50,827 bases of DNA. Origin: an uncultured Brevundimonas sp. GTDB taxonomy: Bacteria > Pseudomonadota > Alphaproteobacteria > Caulobacterales > Caulobacteraceae. Positions within the stretch are counted from its first letter, which is position 1. The number at the start of each line of letters is the position of its first letter. The position numbers were made by a program, and so were the translations under genes. The stretch spans positions 1-50,827 of the forward strand of contig NZ_CALMZS010000195.1 of the NCBI RefSeq assembly GCF_937870815.1, written 5' to 3'. Positions 25,939 through 35,094 of this stretch are shown here, in pieces. The notes below the pieces were generated by a model that saw only the letters and a program-made list of their open reading frames with translations, was not told where the DNA came from and searched no databases.

Positions 25939-28900
25939 TCGCCGCCCTCATTCGCGCCTCCGTTCGCGCTCGCTTTCTTGTGCTCATGGCCGCCGTCGCC
26001 CTGGCGGCGGCGGGCCTCTGGGCGGTGCGGACGACCCCGGTCGACGCCCTGCCGGATCTGTCCGACGTTCAGGTCATCATTCGCACCAGCTATCCCGGCC
26101 AGGCCCCGCAGATCGTCGAGAACCAGGTCACCTATCCGCTGGCCACCACCATGCTGTCGGTGCCCGGCGCGCGCACGGTGCGCGGCTACTCCTTCTTCGG
26201 CGACAGCTTCGTCTACGTCCTGTTCGACGAGGGGACCGACCTCTACTGGGCGCGGTCGCGCGTTCTCGAATACCTGAACCAGGTGCAGGCCCGCCTCCCC
26301 GAGAGCGCCCGTCCCGCCCTGGGTCCGGACGCCACCGGCGTCGGCTGGGTCTATGAATACGCCCTCGTCGACCGCTCCGGCCGCCACGACCTGGCCCAGT
26401 TGAGAAGCCTGCAGGACTGGTTCCTCCGATATGAGCTGAAAACCGTTCCAGGCGTGGCCGAGGTGGCCAGCATCGGCGGCATGGTCCGGCAGTATCAGGT
26501 GGTGCTCGACCCCGTCCGGCTGGCCGCCTATGGCGTCACCCACCAGGCCGTGGTCGAGGCGATCGGGCGCGCCAACTCGGAGACCGGCGGGTCGGTGCTG
26601 GAGCTGGCCGAAGCCGAATATATGGTCAGAGCCAACGGCTATCTGACCAGTCTCGATGACTTCCGTGCCGTCCCCGTCCGCACGGCGGCGGGCGGCGTGC
26701 CCGTCACCCTCGGCGACGTCGCCACGGTTCAGGTCGGTCCCGAGATGCGGCGCGGGATCGCCGAGCTGAACGGCGAGGGCGAGGTGGCCGGGGGAGTGGT
26801 CATCCTGCGCTCGGGCGGCGACGCCCGGGCCACCATCGCCGCCGTCGCCGACCGGCTCGAGACCCTGAAGGCCGGATTGCCTCCCGGGGTCGAGGTGGTG
26901 ACGACCTATGACCGCTCGCAGCTCATCGACCGCGCCATCGCCAATCTCAGCACAAAGCTGATCGAGGAGTTCATCGTCGTCGCCCTCGTCTGCGGTCTGT
27001 TCCTGTGGCACGCCCGGTCCGCCCTGGTGGCCATCCTGACCTTGCCGCTCGGCGTGCTCGCCGCCTTTCTGGTCATGAACCTGCAGGGGGTGAACGCCAA
27101 CATCATGTCGCTGGGCGGCATCGCCATCGCCGTGGGCGCCATGGTCGACGCCGCCGTGGTCATGATCGAGAACGCCCACAAGCATATCGAGCAATGGGAG
27201 CATGAGCACCCCGACGAAACACTCGCGGGAGAGGCCCGCTGGAAGGTGATCACCGACGCAGCGGCGGAAGTCGGTCCGGCCCTGTTCCTCAGCCTGGTGA
27301 TCATCACCCTGTCGTTCATTCCGGTGTTCAGCCTGCAGGCCCAGGAGGGTCGGCTGTTCGCGCCGCTGGCCTTCACCAAGAGCTACGCCATGGCGGCGGC
27401 GGCCATTCTTTCGGTCACCCTGGTGCCGGTCCTGATGGGCTATCTCATCAGGGGGCGCATCCCCGCGGAGCAGTCCAATCCCGTCAACCGATGGCTGACG
27501 CACGTCTATCGCGGCCCGCTCGACTGGGTGCTGCGGCGACCGCGGACGACCCTGGCGATCGCTGTCATCGCGTTCGCCACCACGGCCTGGCCGCTCAGCC
27601 AGATCGGTGGCGAGTTCATGCCCGCCATGGACGAGGGCGATCTGCTCTATATGCCGTCCGCCCAGCCGGGTCTGTCGGCGGCGGCGGCGTCAGCGCTGCT
27701 GCAGAGGACAGACCGTATGATCCGCACCATTCCCGAGGTCGCCACCGTGTTCGGCAAGGCGGGCAGGGCGGAATCCGCCACCGACCCAGCGCCGCTGGAG
27801 ATGTTCGAAACCACGATCCAGTTCAAGCCGCGCGACCAGTGGCGCCCCGGCATGACGCCGGAGAAGCTGGTCGAGGAGCTCGACCGCGCGGTTCAGGTTC
27901 CGGGCCTGGCCAACGTCTGGGTGCCGCCAATCCGCAACCGCATCGACATGCTGGCGACCGGCATCAAGAGCCCCATCGGCGTCAAGGTCTCCGGGGCCGA
28001 TCTGGCCGTGATCGACCGCATCGCCGGCCGCGTCGCCGAGGTCGCGGGGGATGTGCCGGGGGTGAGCTCGGCGATCGCGGAGCGCCTGACCGGCGGCCGG
28101 TATGTGGATGTCGACATCGATCGCGCCGCCGCCGGCCGCTACGGGCTCACCATCGCCGATGTCCAGTCGATCGTCGGCGGCGCCATCGGCGGCGAGACCA
28201 TCGGTCAAACCATTGAGGGGGTGGCGCGCTATCCGATCAGCGTCCGCTATCCCCGCGAACTGCGCGACAATCCCGAACAGCTGCGGAATCTTCCGGTCCT
28301 GACCCCGGCGGGCCAGCAGATCACCCTGGGCGCGGTGGCCGACATCCGTATCGCCGACGGGCCGCCGATGCTCAAGTCCGAGAACGGACGGCCTTCAACC
28401 TGGGTCTATATCGACGTGCGAGGCCGGGATCTGGCGTCGGTGGTGGGGGACCTGCGGCGGGCGGTCGCTGCGGAGGTCGATCTCGGTCCCGGGGTGAGCA
28501 TCGCCTACTCCGGCCAGTTCGAATATCTCGAGCGCGCCGCCAACCGCCTGAAGATCGTAGTGCCGGCGACGCTCGCGATCATCTTCCTGCTGCTCTACCT
28601 GACCTTCGGCCGGTTCGACGAAGCCGCCCTGATCATGGCCACGCTGCCCTTCGCCCTGACCGGGGGCGTATGGATGCTCTACCTGCTCGGCTTCAATCAG
28701 TCGGTCGCGACCGGGGTGGGGTTCATCGCCCTGGCCGGCCTGTCGGCCGAGTTCGGCGTCGTGATGCTGATCTACCTCAAGCATGCGCTCAGGGATCGCG
28801 GCCCCGACCCGGACGCCCTGCAGGTCGAGGAAGCGGTCCGGGAAGGCGCTCTGCTCAGGGTTCGGCCCAAGGCGATGACCGTGGCCGTGATCCTGGCGGG

Positions 28901-29084
28901 CCTGTTCCCGATCCTGATCGGCCACGGCGCCGGCTCGGAGATCATGAGCCGGATCGCCGCGCCCGTTATAGGCGGCATGATCACGGCGCCTTTGCTGTCG
29001 ATGCTCGTTATCCCCGCGGGCTATCTGCTGCTGAGACGTCGCAGGTTCCGTTCGACCCCCGTCCTTCGAGGAGACACACAATGA
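25935..29084 (+). CDS. cusA: CusA-type heavy-metal efflux RND pump
   Basis: A 1049-aa inner-membrane proton-driven pump of the HME-RND group. Features include [27 protein letters not shown] near the N-terminus, porter domains with Met residues, the span-4 motif [24 protein letters not shown] (charged residues for proton flow), [36 protein letters not shown], and in the second half [22 protein letters not shown]. Its length is normal. Exports Cu(I)/Ag(I) from periplasm and cytoplasm. The start and stop overlap cusB and cusF by ATGA, making cusCBAF one coupled operon. Confidence 0.96.
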   Translation: MIAALIRASVRARFLVLMAAVALAAAGLWAVRTTPVDALPDLSDVQVIIRTSYPGQAPQIVENQVTYPLATTMLSVPGARTVRGYSFFGDSFVYVLFDEGTDLYWARSRVLEYLNQVQARLPESARPALGPDATGVGWVYEYALVDRSGRHDLAQLRSLQDWFLRYELKTVPGVAEVASIGGMVRQYQVVLDPVRLAAYGVTHQAVVEAIGRANSETGGSVLELAEAEYMVRANGYLTSLDDFRAVPVRTAAGGVPVTLGDVATVQVGPEMRRGIAELNGEGEVAGGVVILRSGGDARATIAAVADRLETLKAGLPPGVEVVTTYDRSQLIDRAIANLSTKLIEEFIVVALVCGLFLWHARSALVAILTLPLGVLAAFLVMNLQGVNANIMSLGGIAIAVGAMVDAAVVMIENAHKHIEQWEHEHPDETLAGEARWKVITDAAAEVGPALFLSLVIITLSFIPVFSLQAQEGRLFAPLAFTKSYAMAAAAILSVTLVPVLMGYLIRGRIPAEQSNPVNRWLTHVYRGPLDWVLRRPRTTLAIAVIAFATTAWPLSQIGGEFMPAMDEGDLLYMPSAQPGLSAAAASALLQRTDRMIRTIPEVATVFGKAGRAESATDPAPLEMFETTIQFKPRDQWRPGMTPEKLVEELDRAVQVPGLANVWVPPIRNRIDMLATGIKSPIGVKVSGADLAVIDRIAGRVAEVAGDVPGVSSAIAERLTGGRYVDVDIDRAAAGRYGLTIADVQSIVGGAIGGETIGQTIEGVARYPISVRYPRELRDNPEQLRNLPVLTPAGQQITLGAVADIRIADGPPMLKSENGRPSTWVYIDVRGRDLASVVGDLRRAVAAEVDLGPGVSIAYSGQFEYLERAANRLKIVVPATLAIIFLLLYLTFGRFDEAALIMATLPFALTGGVWMLYLLGFNQSVATGVGFIALAGLSAEFGVVMLIYLKHALRDRGPDPDALQVEEAVREGALLRVRPKAMTVAVILAGLFPILIGHGAGSEIMSRIAAPVIGGMITAPLLSMLVIPAGYLLLRRRRFRSTPVLRGDTQ

Positions 29085-29458
29085 AGCGCCGTATAATCCT
29101 GCTGACCGGTATTGCCGCTGTTCTGGCCGCCTGCGGTCAGCAGGCGGAACCCGAAAGCCCGGCGATCCCGATGGCCCAGCCCGGATCACCGACGGTTGGC
29201 GCGGATGGCGCCTCGACGTCCCCGGCCGCCGACGCCACGACCGCAGACGGCGCGGGCGTCATCACAGCCGTGGACCCGGCGGCGGCGACGATCACCATCA
29301 ACCACGAGGCCATCCGTTCAATCGGCTGGCCCGCGATGACCATGACGTTCAAGGCTTCGCCGGCTGTGTTGCGGGAGGCCGCCGTCGGTGATCGCATCCA
29401 GTTCGATCTGACAGTACGGGACGGAGCGGGAGAGGTGACGGCGATCTACCCCCATTGA
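29081..29458 (+). CDS. cusF: CusF-like periplasmic copper chaperone (lipoprotein)
   Basis: A 125-aa predicted lipoprotein (lipobox LAAC, Cys 18 or so). After a Pro/Ala/Thr-rich linker, the CusF/CopB-like OB-fold begins with [32 protein letters not shown]: the His, Trp and two Met residues of the CusF Cu(I) site are all present. GAGGAGA precedes the ATG that overlaps the cusA stop. It carries Cu(I) to the CusCBA pump. Confidence 0.92.
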   Translation: MKRRIILLTGIAAVLAACGQQAEPESPAIPMAQPGSPTVGADGASTSPAADATTADGAGVITAVDPAAATITINHEAIRSIGWPAMTMTFKASPAVLREAAVGDRIQFDLTVRDGAGEVTAIYPH

Positions 29459-29829
29459 TCCTCAGAGCGTCATGCGATGAGGACGGTCCATCGATCAGGT
29501 TGGAGGATGGCGCCGGGCCGGCCACCGATGTTGTGCCCAGCTCAAATGGCGGAACCGGTTCGGCTCGTCTGCCCCATGCAACGTCCTGCGTTGTGGAGGC
29601 GACGATCTTTTCACCCTTGCCGGCATGCGGAGCATGCTTGCCGGCGTGCTGAGCATTGAGCCGACGGAAGACGTAGAAGCCTCGCTCTACCAAGGCCCTC
29701 ACCAGGTCTTCGGGGTCAGGTGAGTCCTGGACGGAAGGCGGGGTTTGCGCGCCAGCGAGGACGACATTTTTTCACGGAGTTTCCGCTCCCGACAAGCATC
29801 GAAGGTCCAACGGGTGCGCCACGATGACA
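29459..29829. other. Intergenic stretch with a short tandem repeat, no supported gene
   Basis: Between cusF and the FNR box of the cytochrome gene. A minus-strand frame from a GTG at 29702 encodes an 83-residue beginning VRALVERGFYVFRRLNAQHAGKHA that runs into cusF; it is the least unlikely candidate but has no strong ribosome binding site and no family I know. No terminator with a T-run was seen after cusF. Confidence 0.35.
29616..29657 (+). repeat. Two tandem 21-base units
   Basis: Units at 29616-29636 and 29637-29657 share CTTGCCGGC.TGC.GAGCAT, with three mismatches in 21 bases. On the minus strand they would encode HAGKHAP/HAGKGE if translated. Confidence 0.6.
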
Positions 29830-29843
29830 TTGATCGAAATCAA
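29830..29843. promoter_or_regulatory. FNR/FixK box upstream of the cytochrome c gene
   Basis: A perfect TTGAT-CGAA-ATCAA palindrome. Activation from a site centred 41.5 bases upstream would put the transcript start at about 29878, at or just before the cytochrome start codon. This is why I do not use the in-frame ATG at 29824, which would place the box inside the gene. Confidence 0.75.
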
Positions 29844-29877
29844 TGCCGGGCGCTTCGTCGAGGATCAGGCTGGTCGA

Positions 29878-30285
29878 ATGTGCGGTATGGAGAGCGTCTT
29901 GAGGTTGATCGCGATTGCTGCCGTGTTGATGCTGATGGGATGCACAGCTGGTCCCGAATATCGCGAAGCTGCTGGCACGGCTGACGCGGCGAAATACTAT
30001 CCCAAACCGGCTGTGGACCTCGCCTCGGCGGCGCGGGGGCGAGCGCTCGTGCAGAGCCGGTGCGCGGCGTGCCATTCCGTCGGGCCGACCGGCGAAAGCC
30101 CGGTGGCGGCCGCGCCCCCGCTGCGTCATCTCGGAACCCGTTATCCCGTGACGGATCTTCAGGAAGCCTTCGCCGAGGGCCTAACCAACGGACATCCTAA
30201 GATGCCGGAAATCACCCTGGAGGGCGACCAGATTACGGATCTGATCGCCTATCTTCAGGACGTCCAGAACCATTCGAGACCTTAG
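29878..30285 (+). CDS. Class I c-type cytochrome (lipoprotein)
   Basis: A 135-aa protein. The N-terminus is a lipoprotein signal (LRLIAIAAVLMLMGC). The haem site is CAACH (about residue 62), and the axial Met is in HPKMPE (about 110), with the C-terminal helix DQITDLIAYLQDVQ. It is a small monohaem electron carrier, anchored to a membrane face in the periplasm. The ATG at 29878 has AGG 8 bases upstream; 29887 is an alternative. The FNR box indicates induction at low oxygen, so it may feed a high-affinity oxidase or a nitrogen-oxide reductase elsewhere. Confidence 0.85.
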   Translation: MCGMESVLRLIAIAAVLMLMGCTAGPEYREAAGTADAAKYYPKPAVDLASAARGRALVQSRCAACHSVGPTGESPVAAAPPLRHLGTRYPVTDLQEAFAEGLTNGHPKMPEITLEGDQITDLIAYLQDVQNHSRP

Positions 30286-30383
30286 CCGGCCGGCAGCCGT
30301 TCAGGGAGGCGGCGCGGTGAGGACCACGCCAGGAGGGCCAGTCCGCGCGTCCTCGCATTGATCCATATCGCCTTGGCCGATGG

Positions 30384-32684
30384 TTACCGCGAACGATCAT
30401 CACTTTGGCCCGGTCGCTTGATGTCTGTGACAAGGGCCTGGTCGAGGCTGAGACTGTGCGGTTGTCCATAGATGGTGATGATCATCGGCTGTCCGGATTC
30501 CAGCGAGACGTCGAGTTTCTGATTGGTCTGGTCGATCCTGACCGCGAGGCTTCGGCCTCGCCACTGGAGGCCGAAGCCCAGGCTGAGCCAACTCGCCGGC
30601 AAATGGGGGGCGAGGCCGATGCCGTCGCTTCGCAGCGACAGCCCGGCGAACCCAAAGACCGTCATCAGCCACAGGCCGCCCTGCGCCGCGATATGAATAC
30701 CACCGCCGATCGCCACCTTGGTGTCGGCGAGATCGATCGCCGCGGTTCTGTGGAAATAGTCCAGCGCCATCTCGACATCGCCCAGACGGGCGGCGACGAG
30801 CCCGTGCATGGCGGTGCTCAATGAGCTGCCGTGACCGCAACGGGGCTCGTAGTACCGGAAGTTGGTCGCTCCGGTTTCGCCTGCAAACTCTTCGGGCAAC
30901 AGGGCCAGCAGGGCGACGACATCGGCCTGTTTGATGACCTGGGACCGCTGGGTTCGCTCGCGGCCGAGCACCACGTCCATCGGAACGGAACGGCCCGAAT
31001 AGGCCGCCAGGTCCACGTCTTCGAGATCGAAATAGCCCGTGAACTGCTCGAACAGGCCCGTGTCCGGATCCAGGCCGGTCGCCATCGTCTCGGCGACGCC
31101 GGTCCAGTGCCCGAGGTCGGCCTCATCCAGGTCGAGGCGCCGGGAGAGAATGGTCCATTCTGCGGGCCACCGCTCGCGCAGCATGGCCGCGACCTCGAGC
31201 GCCCGACGAATGTTCCAGCGGGCCATGACGTTGGTGAAGGCGTTGTCGTCGATGGCCTCGTGATACTCGTCGGGGCCGATGACGCCGCGGATGTGATGCA
31301 AGCCGTCCGCCTCGGGCTGGGCCCGACTGGCCCAGAAGCGTCCGGTTTCGAGAAGGATTTCCGCGCCGGCCGCGACCAGGAATTCGTCGTCGCCCGTCGC
31401 CTGCCAGTATTGCCAGACGGCATAGGCGACGTCGGCGCTGATGTGTTGCTCCTGGGCGCCGGTGAGGATGTCGATGATCTGCCGGTCCGGACCGACGGCC
31501 TGCTCAGGTGTCGCCTCCAGGCCGGTGTCGGTGGACTCCCAGGCGTAAAAGGCGCCTCGCCAGCCCCGGTCAGCCGCCTTCGCTCTCGCGCCGTCCAGCG
31601 TGTGGAAACGGTACATCAGCAAGGACCGGGCTGCTTCGGGCCAGGTCAGGATATAGAAGGGCAGCAGGAAGATTTCGGTGTCCCAGAAGACATGCCCGCG
31701 ATAGTCGGCGCCGGTCAGGCCCCGAGCGCCGATCGAGACACGCGGGTCGTCCGGGTTGGCGGCGCTGTTGAGGTGGTAGACCGCAAACCGAATCGCCTTC
31801 TGCGCCGCGGCGTCGCCTTCAACCTCGACGTCGCTGCACGACCAACGATTTGCCCATGCCGTTTCGTGTTGCTCCATCACGCTTCGCCAGCCTGACCGTC
31901 GGGCGTCCGAAAGTTCTTTCCGTACAATCGCGCCAGGATCCTGATCGGGACCGTCGCTTCGCGCCACCGTCACGATCCGCTCGAGACAGACGACTTGCCC
32001 CGGGCGGGCGCGCCAGGTCCACGACCATTTGAGCGGGGCGAGCGCCGTCGGCGGCAGATCCTGACCGTCGATCCGCAAGGCCGCGGCTGCCGCCATGGCG
32101 AGACGTTTGCCGGAGTGATGAGTGCGCCACAGGCCGAATTCGGTCTCGAGGCGTTCGGAAATGAGGTCGTGATCGCCGCCTTCGAAAGAAGCTTCCAGTG
32201 TGATGTCAGTCGCGCCCTGATCGACCTCCAGATGCAGCAACTGCAGGCCGAGCGACCGCCGGCTCAGCGAGACGAAGCGCAGGAGACCCAGTCGGACGCT
32301 CACGGCTGTTCCTTCCACCAGGCGACATTCGGCGAGCGCCAGGCCGCGCCTCATGTCGAGCGTCAGTGGGTGTGAGGGCCCTTGTCCGAAGTGGTGGACA
32401 AGCGGTCCTCCCGCCAGGCCGATGCGGACGTCCAACCAGTCTGGAGCGAAAACCCTTTCCGGGACCGGCCGGTCCGTGTCCGGCGTATCGAACAGCCCGG
32501 CGACATAGGAGTTCGGCGAAACGAGGCGCCGGAACGATCGATTGACGGCGTGGGAGGCCCGGGCCCCGAGAAAACCGTTGCTGACCGTGAAGCGGGTTTC
32601 GCGATCGCTCTCGCGGAGCGGATCGCAGCCATCGTCGTTCAGGACCCATGCGGCATCCGCCGTCGGCTCCAGCGCCTGTTTCAT
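30384..32684 (-). CDS. Glycoside hydrolase family 65 disaccharide phosphorylase
   Basis: A 766-aa cytoplasmic enzyme of the maltose/trehalose/kojibiose phosphorylase family. The N-terminal beta-sandwich (TRFTVSNGFLGARA) is followed by the (alpha/alpha)6 barrel with GHVFWDTEIF, the catalytic-acid segment GVIGPDEYHE, NAFTNVMARWNI, IKQADVV (phosphate loop), and YYEPRCGHGSSLS (phosphate binding), ending in a small C-terminal sheet. It uses phosphate to split an alpha-glucosyl disaccharide, giving beta-glucose-1-phosphate and glucose; the next enzyme in its operon turns that into glucose-6-phosphate. The exact disaccharide is not decided by sequence. Saves one ATP compared with hydrolysis, useful in fermentation. 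Start at 32684, 15 bases after the beta-phosphoglucomutase stop. Confidence 0.88.
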   Translation of the reverse strand: MKQALEPTADAAWVLNDDGCDPLRESDRETRFTVSNGFLGARASHAVNRSFRRLVSPNSYVAGLFDTPDTDRPVPERVFAPDWLDVRIGLAGGPLVHHFGQGPSHPLTLDMRRGLALAECRLVEGTAVSVRLGLLRFVSLSRRSLGLQLLHLEVDQGATDITLEASFEGGDHDLISERLETEFGLWRTHHSGKRLAMAAAAALRIDGQDLPPTALAPLKWSWTWRARPGQVVCLERIVTVARSDGPDQDPGAIVRKELSDARRSGWRSVMEQHETAWANRWSCSDVEVEGDAAAQKAIRFAVYHLNSAANPDDPRVSIGARGLTGADYRGHVFWDTEIFLLPFYILTWPEAARSLLMYRFHTLDGARAKAADRGWRGAFYAWESTDTGLEATPEQAVGPDRQIIDILTGAQEQHISADVAYAVWQYWQATGDDEFLVAAGAEILLETGRFWASRAQPEADGLHHIRGVIGPDEYHEAIDDNAFTNVMARWNIRRALEVAAMLRERWPAEWTILSRRLDLDEADLGHWTGVAETMATGLDPDTGLFEQFTGYFDLEDVDLAAYSGRSVPMDVVLGRERTQRSQVIKQADVVALLALLPEEFAGETGATNFRYYEPRCGHGSSLSTAMHGLVAARLGDVEMALDYFHRTAAIDLADTKVAIGGGIHIAAQGGLWLMTVFGFAGLSLRSDGIGLAPHLPASWLSLGFGLQWRGRSLAVRIDQTNQKLDVSLESGQPMIITIYGQPHSLSLDQALVTDIKRPGQSDDRSR

Positions 32685-32698
32685 GGTCCTGGGTTCCT

Positions 32699-33397
32699 TC
32701 ACGGTGTCCGAGCCTTGAGACGGCCCAGCGCGAGATCGACCACCGCGACGTCGTCCAGGGTTTTGACGACCAGGTCCGATCCCGCCGCCCACAGTTGGTC
32801 CGCGTCGCCCAGCCGGGCGACGCCGAGCGCCGCCATGCCGCCGGCGCGGGCCGCCTGAATGCCCGCAGGCGCGTCCTCGGCCACGAAGCACTGCGCCGGC
32901 GAAACACCGAGCTCTGCGGCCGCGATCAGGAAAAGCTCCGGGTCCGGCTTGCCGCGCTTCAGATCGCGACCGGAGACATTGACGCGGAAGATGTCGAGCA
33001 GGCTCTGGCCGGTGCTGAGGATGATCGGCCGCATCATGTCGGTGGCGTTCCTGGACGATGAAGCGGCCGCCATGGGCCAGCCGAGAGCCGCGACCGCCTC
33101 GACGAAACGCAGGGCGTCCGGGAAGGCTGCGACCGCGCCGGTCTGGATCAGCGTTTCAAGCCGTGCCTGCTTTCGTTCGGCGTAAATGGCCGCGTGGCGT
33201 TCAGCCTTGCTCACGCCCAGGGCCTCAAGGGCGGAACGGGCGCCGTCGAGACGCGGCTTGCCCGCGACCTGGGACTGATACATCGCCGTCGTGAAGCGCT
33301 CGCGTTCAGCGAAGCTGCCGAGCGCGTCGCGCCACGCTCGCTCGTGAGGCGATGCGAGCAGGACCCCATCCACGTCGAAGATGCCCGCAGTCAGCAT
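32699..33397 (-). CDS. Beta-phosphoglucomutase-like HAD enzyme
   Basis: A 232-aa HAD protein with motif I DVDGVLL (residues 7-13: nucleophile Asp and general acid Asp), a four-helix cap (QSQVAGKPRLDGARSAL, substrate-specificity loop), motif II AASSS, motif III KRGKPDPELF and motif IV EDAPAGIQAARAGGM. This set is diagnostic for beta-phosphoglucomutases. Converts beta-glucose-1-phosphate from the GH65 phosphorylase into glucose-6-phosphate. An alternative start at 33457 would add 20 basic residues. It is first in its operon, divergent from the type II GAPDH gene, with a perfect FNR box between them. Confidence 0.88.
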   Translation of the reverse strand: MLTAGIFDVDGVLLASPHERAWRDALGSFAERERFTTAMYQSQVAGKPRLDGARSALEALGVSKAERHAAIYAERKQARLETLIQTGAVAAFPDALRFVEAVAALGWPMAAASSSRNATDMMRPIILSTGQSLLDIFRVNVSGRDLKRGKPDPELFLIAAAELGVSPAQCFVAEDAPAGIQAARAGGMAALGVARLGDADQLWAAGSDLVVKTLDDVAVVDLALGRLKARTP

Positions 33398-33498
33398 TCG
33401 CTGCGATCCGCCCACGATCCGGCTTTTGCGGTCATTCGTGTAGGGCTTCCGCTTCATCCGCCATCCGTCCAGAATGACATGCATCGGCGCGCCGAACC

Positions 33499-33512
33499 TT
33501 GATCCGGATCAA
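33499..33512. promoter_or_regulatory. FNR/FixK box between the beta-PGM and GAPDH genes
   Basis: A perfect TTGAT-CCGG-ATCAA palindrome between divergent genes. At -41.5 it would start transcription near 33547 for the GAPDH gene (start 33563) and near 33464 for the phosphoglucomutase, both compatible with the chosen starts. Confidence 0.78.
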
Positions 33513-33562
33513 CGCGCCGGCCGTGCATCGCCTGTTCTATGTCTCCCAAGCGAGAGTTCCTT

Positions 33563-34612
33563 ATGATCAAACCAATACGGGTCGCCGTGAACGGATATGG
33601 CGTCATCGGCAAACGCGTCGCCGATGCGGTCAAGGCTCAGAAGGACATGACCCTGATCGGCGTGGCCGACGTCGCGACGGACTGGCGCACCCGGGTCCTT
33701 CAGACAAAGGGCGTGCCGCTCTTTGCCGCCACGCCCAAGGCATTTGACGAACTCCGGGCCGCAGGACGCCGAACGGCCGGTCAGCTGGACGATCTGTTGG
33801 GCGAGGTCGATGTCATCATTGACTGCACGCCCAAGCACGTGGCGGCGGACAACGTTCCCCTCTACCGGGCCCGGAGCCTGAAGTTCATCCTTCAGGGGGG
33901 AGAGAAGCACGCCGTGACGGGACACTCTTTCGTCGCGGAGGCCAGTTTCGAGACGGCGGTCGGCCGTCAGGCGACCCGGGTCGTGTCGTGCAACACCACC
34001 GCGACGGTGCGCACTCTGAGCGCTTTGAAGCGCGCCGGGCTGCTTCAGCGGGCCCGGGGCACCCTGCTTCGACGCGCGACCGATCCGTGGGAAAGCCACA
34101 AGGGCGGCATCATGAACACCCTCGTTCCCGAGCCCGAAATCCCCAGTCACCAGGGTCCCGACGCCCAAACCGTCGATCCGGACCTCGATGTGGTGACCAT
34201 GGCGGTCAAGGTGCCGGAGACGATCGCCCACCTGCACTACTGGTCGGTCCAGATGACCCGACCGGCGGACAAGGAGGAGGTGCTCGACGCCTTCCGATCC
34301 TCGTCACGCATCCTGCTGATGAAGGACGCGTATGGTCTGGACGCCCTCAACGCCGTCAAGGAGCTGATGGCGGATCGGGGCCGATCCCGCGGCGACCTTT
34401 ACGAGGTGGCGCTTTGGGCCGACATGCTCACGGTGCAGGGCGATGAACTCTTCTACGCCTATATGGTCGACAATCAGGCGATCGTCGTGCCGGAGACCAT
34501 CGACGCCATAAGGGCTCTAGACGGACGCGAGACATCGGGCCGCCGGTCGATCGCCGCGACGGATTTGGCCATGGGGATCGACAACGACCTGTTCGCCGGG
34601 AACCGGGTCTGA
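33563..34612 (+). CDS. Archaeal-type (type II) glyceraldehyde-3-phosphate dehydrogenase homologue
   Basis: A 349-aa oxidoreductase. The N-terminus IRVAVNGYGVIGKRVADAV is the type II GAPDH Rossmann motif, then VIIDCTPKHV, and the catalytic Cys in VVSCNTTATVR (about residue 142), as in archaeal enzymes; HKGGIMNTLVP and HQGPDAQTV lie in the catalytic domain. Bacterial GAPDH is a different family, so this points to lateral origin. It would oxidise glyceraldehyde-3-phosphate, a product of phosphoketolase, with NAD(P). Predicted to be induced at low oxygen by the adjacent FNR box. An in-frame ATG at 33539 is possible but sits at the predicted transcript start. Confidence 0.85.
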   Translation: MIKPIRVAVNGYGVIGKRVADAVKAQKDMTLIGVADVATDWRTRVLQTKGVPLFAATPKAFDELRAAGRRTAGQLDDLLGEVDVIIDCTPKHVAADNVPLYRARSLKFILQGGEKHAVTGHSFVAEASFETAVGRQATRVVSCNTTATVRTLSALKRAGLLQRARGTLLRRATDPWESHKGGIMNTLVPEPEIPSHQGPDAQTVDPDLDVVTMAVKVPETIAHLHYWSVQMTRPADKEEVLDAFRSSSRILLMKDAYGLDALNAVKELMADRGRSRGDLYEVALWADMLTVQGDELFYAYMVDNQAIVVPETIDAIRALDGRETSGRRSIAATDLAMGIDNDLFAGNRV

Positions 34613-34734
34613 ACGTCGGAGTCGCCGCTGTCCGAGCAGGTTTGTAACGATATCCGGGTCGTCGCCGTCAGGGAGGGGGAAGATAATCGAGCGGGGTGTC
34701 CTTCGGACGTCCCGTCACCAGTCAGAAAGCAGCC

Positions 34735-35094
34735 ATGACCACCCGCACACTCGACGTCGGCAATCTGTTTTCCGTCCTTGGAGCGCGCGGGATAGAGCGA
34801 CAACTGCGCCGCATCGACGGTGTCGGCCGCGTATCGGTGAACCCGGTTTCGGGCTCCACGACGGTCGCCTATGACGCGGCCAGGACCAGCCTGTCTGATA
34901 TCAGGGCCGCGATCGAGGCCTGCGGCTTTCACTGCGCCGGAGGGGCCCTGCCCAAACATGTTTGCCAGGACCACCCGGCGCCGGCCGAAGGCGCCCCCGA
35001 GCCGGTCGAACCCGCGGCGGCCGAGGCGCATCGAGGGCATGCCGGGAGCGCAGCCGCCGGGGCGAAGCCGTCTCGCGGGGAGGCGGCGGCGTGA
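34735..35094 (+). CDS. Stand-alone HMA-like metal-domain protein
   Basis: A 119-aa protein resembling only the first domain of the P1B ATPase at 12355-14733. It shares the ferredoxin-like pattern (LDVGNLFSVLGARGIERQLRRIDGVGRVSVN… TTVAYD… IRAAIEACGFHC) and the distinctive tail CGFHC-x-G…P-(K/R)-HVC, but no membrane or ATPase parts. CxxC of classical HMA domains is missing in both. A His/Pro/Ala-rich tail follows. It may be a metal chaperone or a regulatory partner of the ATPase or of the MFS exporter next door. Its stop overlaps the MFS start (GTGA). The ribosome binding site is poor. Confidence 0.65.
   Translation: MTTRTLDVGNLFSVLGARGIERQLRRIDGVGRVSVNPVSGSTTVAYDAARTSLSDIRAAIEACGFHCAGGALPKHVCQDHPAPAEGAPEPVEPAAAEAHRGHAGSAAAGAKPSRGEAAA

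Noticed and set aside
29824..29877. Upstream in-frame ATG for the cytochrome c gene
   Set aside because: It would put a perfect FNR box inside the coding region and an unsuitable sequence before the lipoprotein signal.
30357..30370. TTGAT-CCAT-ATCGC, half an FNR site
   Set aside because: The second half does not end in CAA and it lies at the 3' ends of the adjacent genes, not before a start.
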